Both the position numbers and the translations under genes were made by a program. A stretch of 42,353 nucleotides of DNA, from the NCBI GenBank assembly GCA_028281725.1, contig JANQJJ010000183.1:1-42353 (forward strand), read 5' to 3'. Under the pieces are notes generated by a model. The model was not told where the DNA came from. It was given only the letters and a program-made list of their open reading frames with translations, and did not search any database. Positions 17,176 to 25,207 of this stretch are shown here, piece after piece (the stretch's first letter is position 1; the number at the start of each line of letters is the position of its first letter). This DNA comes from Pirellulaceae bacterium. GTDB lineage: Bacteria; Planctomycetota; Planctomycetia; Pirellulales; Pirellulaceae.

Positions 17176-18288
17176 ATGACGAGAGTATCTAAGGGTAGGG
17201 CTGGTCGCTCAGCAATCCATGCCAACAGAAGATCATTCCTGGCCGCGTCGGCCGCCGTGGCGACGCATTGGGGGGCACCCCGAGTGGTTACGGCCAGCAA
17301 GACCGATTCGGCGGTCTATGTGGGAGAGGGAGATTTCAAGTATCGAGTCCATCATCACTGGCCCCAGTTGCCGAGCCCCTATTCCTGGCAGACGACTCAC
17401 AACGTGGCGGTCGACCAAGCGGGCAATTTGTACGTCATCCACGAGGGACAGGAAGCCAAGAAAGACCATCCATCGATTTTCGTTTTTGACTCCTCAGGCA
17501 AGTTCATCCGGGCTTTCGGTGAGCAGTTTCAGGGGGGAGGGCATGGTATTGAGGTGCGTGCCGAGGGTGGTGAGGAGTTCCTGTATGTTGCCGCGTACCA
17601 GCAAGTCAAATGCATCGCCAAAATGACTCTGGCAGGTCAGGTCGTGTGGCAGCAGTTCGCGCCGATGGGCAGTGGGAAGTATGCTGCCGGCGAGGCGGAT
17701 ATGCCAAAAAAACAGTGGGGAAGAGATCGGTTTATGCCGACCAACTTTGCCTTCTTGCCCGATGGCGGATTCCTACTTGCCGATGGATACGGTTCCTACT
17801 TTATCCATCGCTATGATGCGGACGGTCAGTGGTTGAGCTGTTTTGGTGGTCCGGGAGATGGCCAAGGTACTTTTAATCTGCCGCATGGTATCTGGCTTGA
17901 CAATCGGACGGATCGGCCGCTGATCATTGTGGCGGACCGAGCGCACCATACACTCCAACGTTTTACGCTCGACGGTCACTACGTCGATACCATCGAAGGA
18001 TTCGGCCTGCCGGCGAACGTAGACATCCACGGAGACCTGTTGCTCGTGCCCGAGTTAATGGCTCGTGTCTCCATCCTGGATAGAAATAATTCGGTCGTCG
18101 CTCAGCTCGGATCCGACGTCCAGCGGATTACCTCGGATAAGCAGAAGAAGATTCGGCGAAATCCTGACCAGTGGATTGATGGCAAGTTCGTCCATCCGCA
18201 CGACGCTTGCTTTGATGCTGGTGGCAACATCTGGGTCGCTGAGTGGGTTGGAACTGGCCGAGTGACCAAACTCGAGAAAGTCAGCTAG
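17176..18288 (+). CDS. Tat-exported NHL/6-bladed beta-propeller protein
   Basis: 370 residues. The N-terminus carries a twin-arginine signal (N-R18-R19-S-F-L followed by an Ala-rich hydrophobic stretch), so the protein is exported folded. The body shows repeated propeller blades: HNVAVDQAGNLYVIH, FVFDSSGKFIRAFG, FAFLPDGGFLLADGYG, HRYDADGQWLSCFG, HTLQRFTLDGHYVDTIEG and DACFDAGGNIWVAEW, each with the G-x-hydrophobic-V-A-D pattern of NHL repeats. Homologous planctomycete proteins are usually called NHL-repeat or peptidyl-alpha-hydroxyglycine lyase-like, but no catalytic residues can be confirmed here. It is a single gene, divergent from tdh across 188 bp. Confidence 0.8.
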   Translation: MTRVSKGRAGRSAIHANRRSFLAASAAVATHWGAPRVVTASKTDSAVYVGEGDFKYRVHHHWPQLPSPYSWQTTHNVAVDQAGNLYVIHEGQEAKKDHPSIFVFDSSGKFIRAFGEQFQGGGHGIEVRAEGGEEFLYVAAYQQVKCIAKMTLAGQVVWQQFAPMGSGKYAAGEADMPKKQWGRDRFMPTNFAFLPDGGFLLADGYGSYFIHRYDADGQWLSCFGGPGDGQGTFNLPHGIWLDNRTDRPLIIVADRAHHTLQRFTLDGHYVDTIEGFGLPANVDIHGDLLLVPELMARVSILDRNNSVVAQLGSDVQRITSDKQKKIRRNPDQWIDGKFVHPHDACFDAGGNIWVAEWVGTGRVTKLEKVS

Positions 18289-18650
18289 GCGCGGCATTAG
18301 AGACGAATGCGCGGTTGGCCGTCCCCAAGGCGATTCGCTTCCTGGCCAATCTGATGACAGCTCAGCCTACGTGCGCGGCCCAATGTCGCCGACCGCTCCG
18401 CTGGTCGGTGCATTTTGGAGCGGTGCGTCAGAAATTCAGAAACTCCGAGGATTTCTGAGGCGGACGCTGCGGCGGCGCGCGTCCGCTACCTTGACTTGGC
18501 AGCGGTTTTAGTTTCGTCTTCCGCCGTGGACGATAGGGGCTATAATCGTTAGCTTGTCGCGAATCCCCATTGTGGTGGTGTATGATTGGGGAAACGGTTA
18601 TGAGTCAGCTTATTTGATGGTTTAGAAATTTGTAAATAAGAGTCTGCGAG
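18289..18650. other. Gene-free stretch with two consecutive hairpins and a TATAAT box
   Basis: 362 bp. Two perfect inverted repeats stand side by side. The first is TCAGAAAT (18428-18435) with ATTTCTGA (18451-18458). The second is GCGGACGC (18460-18467) with GCGTCCGC (18479-18486). Neither has a T-run, but together they could end the propeller-gene transcript. A TATAAT hexamer lies at 18541-18546, about 105 bp before the next start, without a convincing -35 box. Confidence 0.5.
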
Positions 18651-19943
18651 ATGGCGGATCACTGGAAATCGATAGCAAACATCCTCGGTGCACCCGGAAT
18701 GGAGGCACCTGAGACGAGCGAATCTGAGGTAGAAAAGGCGGCCGAGCCCAGCAATTTGTCTCCGGAATCGGAGGCCAGCCCCGAAGCAGATCCGGCAGAA
18801 CCTGCTTTGAGCACCGAAGACATCGATGCAGGGGAAGCCGAAGGGACAGCGGCGGTAGAAAATGTGCCGGAGGTGATCAGCGCCGTTGCCCCCAAGACCA
18901 AGCCGGCTGCGAAAGCCGAAGATTCGCGTGTGAAGAAAAAGAAAAAGTCATCGTGGGAGTCGCTGGCCGGCCTATTCAATATCACTCTCGATCCGCAGGA
19001 AGCGCCTGAAAAGGAACAAGCGTCCGAAGAAAGCATCGAACAGGAGGAGGATACTCAGGAGAAGCCTGAGCTATCGATATTTGATGCTTCGGAGAGCGAT
19101 TCCAACCCGGCCATCGAGGCGATGTTCGCCGACGCGCCACGTGAGGGGACGGAACAATGGAACGCCGACCGTCGAGTCGTCGATGACGTGAGTTGGGACG
19201 AAGCTGAGATGCCGCTCGCCGAGAGCGACGCGTCGGAAGAAGAACCCGTTCCGCGTCGGTCTCCGGAACCGAGCAGCTCGGGCGATGAGGACGAAGAGGC
19301 ACCTCGACGTGGAAGACGCCGTCGTCGTCGAGGGCGTCGTGGTGGACGGAGCAGCGAAAGGGAAGCAACCAGCAGCAGCGCCTCCGATCAGCAGCCCGAG
19401 GCTTGGGGAGGGGATGAACTGAACTCGGTTGAGTCGTCTGATGCATGGTCTGAGCCGGAGACGTTCGAAGTCAGTGACGACGACCAACAAGGGGACGTCG
19501 AGAGACGCTCCAGCCGGCGGCGACGCGGGAGAAGTCGCGGGCGACCACGCGAGGAAGCGGTCGAGGGCAACCAGGACGAACCGTTGGCTCGCGCGGGCGA
19601 GGTAGACGATGAGCTAGACACTGGCGAGGTAGAATCGCGACCCCGACGACGTGGTGATCGCGAGTCAAGCAGCAGGGAGTCGGGTGGTCGCCGTCGCCGC
19701 CGCCGCAAGCCAGCGGATTCACGACGTGATGTGGCCGGTCCGCGAATCGATGATCTAGATAGTGATCGCGGTGACCAGGACCTTGACGGTCATGATGAAG
19801 AAGATCGCGGCGAAGGTCCCAAGCATCGCAACATCCCGACTTGGGTCGATTCGCTTCAGGCGATCATCGAAGCGAATACCGAGAATCATCGGCGTAACGA
19901 GAATCGTGGCGGTCACCGGGGACGTGGTCGCGGGCGGCGATAA
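18651..19943 (+). CDS. Highly charged, intrinsically disordered protein with arginine-rich and acidic blocks
   Basis: 430 residues, almost entirely low complexity. It begins ADHWKSIANILGAPGMEAP, then runs through acidic Glu/Ser/Ala stretches, a Lys block (KKKKKSSWESLAGLFNI, near residue 97), and alternating acidic and polyarginine blocks such as RRGRRRRRRGRRGGR near residue 222. The tail is a short ordered-looking helix (IPTWVDSLQAIIEANTENH) followed by an Arg/Gly-rich end (GGHRGRGRGRR). The composition resembles the C-terminal RNA-binding scaffold of RNase E and RGG-type RNA-binding proteins, so binding to RNA or ribonucleoproteins is a reasonable guess. No catalytic domain exists. I recall similar proteins in planctomycetes only. 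Confidence 0.75.
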   Translation: MADHWKSIANILGAPGMEAPETSESEVEKAAEPSNLSPESEASPEADPAEPALSTEDIDAGEAEGTAAVENVPEVISAVAPKTKPAAKAEDSRVKKKKKSSWESLAGLFNITLDPQEAPEKEQASEESIEQEEDTQEKPELSIFDASESDSNPAIEAMFADAPREGTEQWNADRRVVDDVSWDEAEMPLAESDASEEEPVPRRSPEPSSSGDEDEEAPRRGRRRRRRGRRGGRSSEREATSSSASDQQPEAWGGDELNSVESSDAWSEPETFEVSDDDQQGDVERRSSRRRRGRSRGRPREEAVEGNQDEPLARAGEVDDELDTGEVESRPRRRGDRESSSRESGGRRRRRRKPADSRRDVAGPRIDDLDSDRGDQDLDGHDEEDRGEGPKHRNIPTWVDSLQAIIEANTENHRRNENRGGHRGRGRGRR

Positions 19944-20039
19944 CTTGGCCCACCGGGTTTTTATTGATGCAATCGGTTCTCTTTCACGGCTACTACGCTT
20001 CTAAAATTCCAGCAGATCCGTAAATTCTAGTTATTGATA

Positions 20040-20154
20040 GGTGACCTGCCTGACAGTGGCTCTCGCGAGGGGGAGCCGTGAACCTGGTCAGGACTTAATT
20101 GTAGCAGCCATAAGCGGGGTACTCTTGTGCGAGGGCCTCTGCCAGGCAGGCACC
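20040..20154 (+). ncRNA. ffs: Signal recognition particle RNA (bacterial small SRP RNA, 4.5S)
   Basis: About 115 nt, the length of the E. coli RNA. The diagnostic domain IV core is present: CCTGGTCAGG (20083-20092) opposite AGCAGCC (20103-20109), forming the symmetric and asymmetric loops that bind Ffh. The ends pair over a long helix: GGTG-A-CCTGCCTG at 20040-20052 with CAGGCAGG-CACC at 20143-20154. A middle helix pairs GGCTCTCGC (20058-20066) with GCGAGGGCC (20130-20138). The element is followed by TTCTTT. The apical 10 nt between the core strands (ACTTAATTGT) cannot form a GNRA tetraloop. An SRP RNA gene next to dnaX is a known arrangement in bacteria such as Bacillus. Ends are approximate. 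Confidence 0.88.
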
Positions 20155-20357
20155 TTCTTTCGGCAATTTTTCCGACTTGGCCCAGTGCTTCCGGGAGGCT
20201 GTTCGTTACGGCGGAATCGATGCTAACCGGGCAGTCGAATCCAAGTTAGACTGGGGCTGATTCTTTGGATCCGGCGAGTTCGCTCGTTGTCGAGTCGATC
20301 GGGAAGTACGTTCAGAAAAGCTGCCAATGGAGCGGTGCCCCAAACCCTGCAAGCCTG

Positions 20358-22307
20358 ATGGAAAACGAAGTTCCTATTCCAGAACAAGCCAACTACACAG
20401 TCGTGGCGCGTCGCTATCGTCCTAAGACGTTTGGGGAATTGATCGGCCAGGACCATATCGCGCAGGCGCTCGGCAAGGCGATAGCCACCGGGCGAGTCGG
20501 GCACGCTTATCTGTTTACCGGCGCACGCGGCGTCGGCAAGACATCAACCGCCCGAATCTTTGCCAAAGTACTCAATGTTCCCGAAGGCACGGAAGCGGAA
20601 TTGGCGTCTGAGATTTCACGAGCGATCGACGCCGGTGAAGACATGGACGTGATCGAAATTGATGGTGCCAGCAATCGTGGTATTGAAGAGATTCGCCAGC
20701 TAAGAGCCAATGTCAACGTTCGTCCCAGCCGAGCGGATTACAAGATTTACATCATTGATGAAGTTCACATGCTGACTCATCAGGCGTTTAACGCCCTGCT
20801 CAAGACGCTCGAAGAGCCCCCGCCGCATGTGAAATTCATTTTCTGTACGACCGACCCGGACAAGATCCCCATTACTGTCCTGTCCCGATGCCAGCGATTC
20901 GACTTTGCGCCGGTCAAGTATGAGGCGATTCGGCTGCGACTGAAGGAGATATGTGAAGCGGAAGGGTTTACCGCCAGCGACGAGGCGCTGGGATTGCTCG
21001 CGCGCCGCGCGGCCGGCTCGATGCGGGACAGCCAGTCCCTGCTCGAACAGGTGATGAGTTTTTCGGCGGACCAGATTACGGTTCAGCAGGTGCACGAATT
21101 GCTTGGCACGGCCGACGAAGGGCGTTTGCTGGCCTTGGCCGGTTCGATGCGTGACGCCGATGCCCTGAAAGCGATCGACTTGATCGATGAGGCCACGCGA
21201 GCCGGGGCGGATCCGGGGCAATTGGCCGAGCAGCTGCTGGGGTATCTGCGGGACATCATGGCCGTTGGCCTCGGCGGCCCGCCCGAACTGCTCAAGCTGG
21301 CCAACCCGGTCGGCCATGAAAGCCTCAAAGAGTTGGCCGGCAGCTGGGGCGTCCAGACCATATTGTCGGCAATCCAGATTCTCGATGAGTCACTGGTCCG
21401 CATGCGGACCAGCGTTTCGGCAACGACGCTGCTGGAAGTGGCGGTGGTGCAAATCTGTCAGCTGGAGAAGTTGGCTTCCATTCCCGCCCTGCTCGATGCG
21501 GTCATGCAAGGGCCAAGTCGCGGGTCGCGCCAAACTGCCGGTCCAGCGACGGAAAAAAAAAACGCTAGTGTGACCGGTCCGGGCGCGCCGCTCCAGGTCG
21601 CTCAGCCGCCCTCTTCGCCGGCCGCATCTCCCGACCCTGCCTTGCCTCCGGCAGCGAATCCTTCAGCCAGCGTTTCATCGTCTGCTATTTCTTCGGAAGG
21701 TCTTCGAGCGGATACGAGTCAGGCGGTCACTCCCGCCGACCGGCAGCCTTCCCCTGCCCCGCCCCCGGCAAGTGACAAATCAGCGAATCAAAAATCGGTA
21801 CCAGAGAAAGTCGAATCCTCACCCGCCGTATCACAGAGTGCCGAATCCCAGCGGGCTACCTCAAGCCGGGCGTCGCCCGACGCTCTGAGCGATTGGCAAC
21901 GCGCCGTTGCTAAGATTGATGGAATGCTCGCGGACTTTGCGGGAATGGCCGAAGCCGTGGAGCCCGCCGGCAGCGACCAATGGAACATCATCTTTCCTCC
22001 CGGAGCAAACAAACCGCGTGAGGTTTGTTCGCAGCCGGAGCGCAAAGCCGAATTGCAGGCGGCACTCCAGTCGGCCATCGGAAGGATCGTCCAACTCAAC
22101 TTTTCCGTCAAACCTGGTGAAGCGCCACAGCCGGTGGCTACGGCAGCCAAGTCAACCGTGCGCGCCCAAAAGATGCGGGAAGTCGCTGAGGATCCCTACG
22201 TGAAGAAGGTCTGCGAAGTACTTGATGGAGAAATCCTGCGCGTCGATCCGCCAAAGGCTATCGCAATTCCCGGTGCCAAGGCCCTTGGCAAGAACGCCAA
22301 TATTTAG
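20358..22307 (+). CDS. dnaX: DNA polymerase III subunit gamma/tau
   Basis: 649 residues from ATG 20358, where the family's usual opening (YTVVARRYRPKTFGELIGQ) follows within 13 residues; earlier in-frame starts add unrelated sequence. It is the ATPase of the sliding-clamp loader. AAA+ motifs: Walker A GARGVGKT (55-62, K61), Walker B with IIDEVHML near 133, and the arginine-finger SRC motif (LSRCQRFDF) near 175. The zinc-binding cysteines that normally lie between Walker A and B are absent: the segment LNVPEGTEAELASEISRAID (72-91) has no Cys. Domains II-III run to about residue 386. A Pro/Ser/Ala-rich linker and a tau-specific C-terminus (SDWQRAVAKIDGMLADFAG on) follow. An A10 run at residues 399-402 may produce a short gamma form. 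It heads a dnaX-ybaB-recR cluster. Confidence 0.95.
   Translation: MENEVPIPEQANYTVVARRYRPKTFGELIGQDHIAQALGKAIATGRVGHAYLFTGARGVGKTSTARIFAKVLNVPEGTEAELASEISRAIDAGEDMDVIEIDGASNRGIEEIRQLRANVNVRPSRADYKIYIIDEVHMLTHQAFNALLKTLEEPPPHVKFIFCTTDPDKIPITVLSRCQRFDFAPVKYEAIRLRLKEICEAEGFTASDEALGLLARRAAGSMRDSQSLLEQVMSFSADQITVQQVHELLGTADEGRLLALAGSMRDADALKAIDLIDEATRAGADPGQLAEQLLGYLRDIMAVGLGGPPELLKLANPVGHESLKELAGSWGVQTILSAIQILDESLVRMRTSVSATTLLEVAVVQICQLEKLASIPALLDAVMQGPSRGSRQTAGPATEKKNASVTGPGAPLQVAQPPSSPAASPDPALPPAANPSASVSSSAISSEGLRADTSQAVTPADRQPSPAPPPASDKSANQKSVPEKVESSPAVSQSAESQRATSSRASPDALSDWQRAVAKIDGMLADFAGMAEAVEPAGSDQWNIIFPPGANKPREVCSQPERKAELQAALQSAIGRIVQLNFSVKPGEAPQPVATAAKSTVRAQKMREVAEDPYVKKVCEVLDGEILRVDPPKAIAIPGAKALGKNANI
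21553..21573 (+). other. Putative frameshift or transcript-slippage site within dnaX
   Basis: Ten consecutive A residues (21553-21562) are read GAA AAA AAA AAC in the tau frame. In the -1 frame (or with one extra A) the next codons are AAA CGC TAG, stopping at 21566-21568 after about 403 residues. In the +1 frame (or with one A lost) they are ACG CTA GTG TGA, stopping at 21571-21573. Both products would end just after clamp-loader domain III, as gamma subunits do. Thermus dnaX uses an A9 run and E. coli uses A AAA AAG for this purpose. Confidence 0.6.
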
Positions 22308-22348
22308 GTGACCACAAACTCGAATCCCAATCGCTGGAGGGTTAATTG

Positions 22349-22690
22349 ATGTTCAAGAATCTGAATGGGCTCGCCCAAATGCTGCGCAACGCCAGCTCCA
22401 TGGGCCAGCGCGTCAAGGAGATCCGGGAAGGTCTGGCTACCGAAGTCGCTACGGGAGCCGCGGGAGGCGACCTGGTAACCGTGGAGGTTAGCGGGCTGGG
22501 AGAAGTCAAGCGGCTCAGGCTCGCTCCCGAACTGATCGAGCAGAAGGACGCCGAATTGATGGAGGAGTTGGTACCTGCGGCGCTCAATGAAGCCCTGGCC
22601 AAGGTACGCAAGATGCACGTCGATAAGATGCGCGAGGCAACCGGCGGTATCGATCTACCCGGTTTAGACGAGGCGCTAGCGAACCTCTAG
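22349..22690 (+). CDS. ybaB: YbaB/EbfC family nucleoid-associated protein
   Basis: 113 residues from ATG 22349, with GGAGG 8 bp upstream. It starts FKNLNGLAQMLRNASSMGQR, followed by the family core GDLVTVEVSGLGEVKRLRLAPEL, helices rich in charged residues, and KMREATGGIDLPGLDEAL. Members form dimers that bind DNA nonspecifically or curve it, and the gene usually sits between dnaX and recR, as here. It begins 41 bp after dnaX and ends 40 bp before recR, so the three are very likely one transcript. The assignment rests on both sequence and this conserved order. Confidence 0.95.
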   Translation: MFKNLNGLAQMLRNASSMGQRVKEIREGLATEVATGAAGGDLVTVEVSGLGEVKRLRLAPELIEQKDAELMEELVPAALNEALAKVRKMHVDKMREATGGIDLPGLDEALANL

Positions 22691-22730
22691 CCTGCACAGA
22701 ATCCGTCTGCACGATCATCCTGTACATTCC

Positions 22731-23330
22731 ATGACAGAAAACTCTGGTTCGGTAAGCGATCTCATTGACCACCTCGGGCGGCTGCCGGGGATTGGCCGCA
22801 AGTCCGCAGAGCGGTTGGCCTATCATATCTTGCGAGTCAGTAAGGGGGAGGCGTTGGCTCTGGCCGACGCGATTCGAACCGTACGCGAAAATGTCTGCTA
22901 CTGCAGCGTCTGTTACAACTTGGCTGAGGGGCCCGTGTGCTCGATCTGCAGCGACTCGTCCCGTGATCAAACCAAGCTGTGTATCGTAGAACAGCCGCGG
23001 GACCTGATGGCGCTGGAACAGGCTAGCGTCTATCGCGGGCTTTACCACGTGTTGCTCGGAAGGATCGCGCCGCTGGACGGTATCGGGCCGGATCAGCTGA
23101 CCGTCGATGCCTTGGTGGAACGGGTTCGCCGGGGAAACTTTGCGGAGATCATCATGGCGACTAATCCGACGGTTGAAGGCGATGGATCGGCGCTCTACAT
23201 CACCAATCAATTGGCCGAATTCCCGGTCGAGGTAACGCGGCTCGCGCGGGGCATCACTACCGGTAGTGTGCTCGAACATACCAATCGAGAAATCTTGGCC
23301 GACGCGATCTCCGGCCGGCAGAAAATCTAG
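22731..23330 (+). CDS. recR: Recombination mediator protein RecR
   Basis: 199 residues, the family norm. It acts with RecO and RecF to load RecA at single-stranded gaps. Order of features: helix-hairpin-helix (LIDHLGRLPGIGRKSAERLAYH, about 9-30), a four-cysteine zinc finger (CSVCYNLAEGPVCSIC, near residue 62), a Toprim domain with LCIVEQPRDLMALEQ, and the C-terminal segment EIIMATNPTVEGDGSALYI followed by VTRLARGITTGSVLEHT. All metal-binding cysteines are in place. It is third in the dnaX-ybaB-recR cluster, and rpoN follows 135 bp later on the same strand. Confidence 0.97.
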   Translation: MTENSGSVSDLIDHLGRLPGIGRKSAERLAYHILRVSKGEALALADAIRTVRENVCYCSVCYNLAEGPVCSICSDSSRDQTKLCIVEQPRDLMALEQASVYRGLYHVLLGRIAPLDGIGPDQLTVDALVERVRRGNFAEIIMATNPTVEGDGSALYITNQLAEFPVEVTRLARGITTGSVLEHTNREILADAISGRQKI

Positions 23331-23465
23331 ACTCGTCAGGTACAGCGCCTTGAGCTAGCAAATTCTGTGCCTTTTGCCAGGCGGGGCTGCCCCAACTCCT
23401 ATCCGGAATGATAGAATTTAGTGGTGGTACGCCCATTGGATTCTCCCAGACAAGGTCTCGGTGTC

Positions 23466-24959
23466 ATGCGACTCTCTTTTGGAATGGAAACCCGGCAGCT
23501 TCAGACTCAGAAGCTGGCCCCGAAGATGATCCAATCAATGGAGATTCTGCAGCTACCGGTTTTGGCTTTGCAGGAGCGCGTAGAGCAGGAAATCAACGAA
23601 AATCCCATGTTGGAGGTTCAGGAGGAAGAAACCAGCCAGAATGAGGAGGATGCCGAAGAGCAGGAGGATCCGAATCGTCCCACCGAGGATGAAAAGGAAC
23701 TAGTTGTCCAGGACGATCAGTCCAATACGGAAGATTTCGAGCGGCTGGCCAACATGGACGGCGACATGCCTCAAAATTTCGACGATTTTCGTACATCGAC
23801 CAATCGGACGCAGGAGGCACAAGACAGACAGCACGACTTGATGGCCAATGCGATGGAGCGTCCCGAGTCACTCAACGACTACCTGATGCACCAGTTGGCC
23901 GAAATGGAAGTCGACTCAGAGGTGGAGCAAATTGCCGAACGGATCGTTTCGACTCTCGATGCGCGAGACGGCGGCTATTTCAAGTCGAGCTTACGGGATC
24001 TGCTGCCCGCGGAGCACTCCGAGCAAGATCTCGAGCGAGCCGAAGAGGCACTGTGTCTGGTGCAGTCGCTGGATCCGCCTGGTATCGCAGCCCGAAACCT
24101 GAGCGAATGCCTGCTGAACCAACTCAGCCCGGATGTCGGACACTACGAGGTATTGAGGGGGCTGATCGAGAACCATTTGGAGGATCTGGCCGAGAACCGG
24201 TTGCCGCTGATCGAGAAAAAAATGGGCATCTCCATCGAGGAGATTCAGGATGCAAAACATGAGTTCCATCATCTCAATCCCAAACCCGGTGCGGCGTTTT
24301 TGAAAACACATGTGCCGATTGTGTCTCCGGACGTCGTCGTCGAAGCCGATAGTTCCGGCAGGTACATCGTTCGCCTGGAGGATGATCGGGTGCCCTCGCT
24401 GCGGATTAGTGAGTACTATCGCCAGCGGCTAGCGAATCCCGCGACAACGCAAGAAGAGCGGGATTTTATCCGCCGCAAGATTGAGTCGGCGAATTGGCTG
24501 ATTGAAGCTATCCAGCAGCGCCGCAATACGGTTCACAAGGTGGCGCAGTCGATCGTCGATTATCAGAGGAAGTTTTTGGACGACGGACCTGAGTTCATCG
24601 AGCCACTCAAGATGCAGCAAATTGCCGATGTCGTTGGGGTCCACGTCACCACCATTAGCCGAGCCGTTGACGACAAATGGATTCAGACTCCGCGTGGTAT
24701 TTTTCCTTTGAAACGATTCTTTGTACACGGCATGCGTAGTGAAGACGGCGAAGACGTTGCCTGGGAGACCATTCGACTGAAGCTGACCGACCTCATCGAT
24801 AAGGAGGACAAGCAGAAGCCGTATAGCGACGATGACCTGGTCCGCGAGCTCTCCAAAATCGGCTTGACCGTCGCTCGTCGTACGATCACCAAGTACCGTA
24901 AAAAACTCGGCATTCCCAGCAGTCGCCAACGCAAGGATTGGACTCAAGCCAAAAGCTAG
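23466..24959 (+). CDS. rpoN: RNA polymerase sigma-54 factor
   Basis: 497 residues from ATG 23466, where the family's opening (MRLSFGMETRQLQTQKLAPK) begins. Region I is the activator-interacting part (KMIQSMEILQLPVLALQERVEQEINENPMLE). Region II is strongly acidic (residues 55-100). Region III contains the core-binding domain, a helix-turn-helix (MQQIADVVGVHVTTISRAV) and the RpoN box ARRTITKYRK at about 470-479, which contacts the -24 element. The protein directs transcription at -24/-12 promoters and needs a bacterial enhancer-binding ATPase; none is encoded in this window. A weaker AAGG lies upstream of the chosen start. All functional regions are intact. Confidence 0.96.
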   Translation: MRLSFGMETRQLQTQKLAPKMIQSMEILQLPVLALQERVEQEINENPMLEVQEEETSQNEEDAEEQEDPNRPTEDEKELVVQDDQSNTEDFERLANMDGDMPQNFDDFRTSTNRTQEAQDRQHDLMANAMERPESLNDYLMHQLAEMEVDSEVEQIAERIVSTLDARDGGYFKSSLRDLLPAEHSEQDLERAEEALCLVQSLDPPGIAARNLSECLLNQLSPDVGHYEVLRGLIENHLEDLAENRLPLIEKKMGISIEEIQDAKHEFHHLNPKPGAAFLKTHVPIVSPDVVVEADSSGRYIVRLEDDRVPSLRISEYYRQRLANPATTQEERDFIRRKIESANWLIEAIQQRRNTVHKVAQSIVDYQRKFLDDGPEFIEPLKMQQIADVVGVHVTTISRAVDDKWIQTPRGIFPLKRFFVHGMRSEDGEDVAWETIRLKLTDLIDKEDKQKPYSDDDLVRELSKIGLTVARRTITKYRKKLGIPSSRQRKDWTQAKS

Positions 24960-25207
24960 TGGGACACCGCCCCGGAAGCATCGTCTCGAGTGGCGTCCGC
25001 GCTCAACGGTAGCGGTACGTCGCCCGGCTGCTCTGGCTGGTGACCGCCATCGCGTTTGTGTTTTGACCAGCCGTCTCTTGTTCGGGGGCAGCTTGCACTA
25101 AGAGCGAGCGGTCGACTGCCATTCGCGGACTCGCGTGACTCAGCTATCATGACAACGAAATGTCCAATCCGCCTACGAAGGCACCCGGCAGGACGATGGA
25201 GACCGCC

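Noticed and set aside
18541..18546. Perfect TATAAT as a promoter of the disordered-protein gene
   Set aside because: No acceptable -35 hexamer lies 16-18 bp upstream, so it is mentioned in the gap entry but not called as a promoter.
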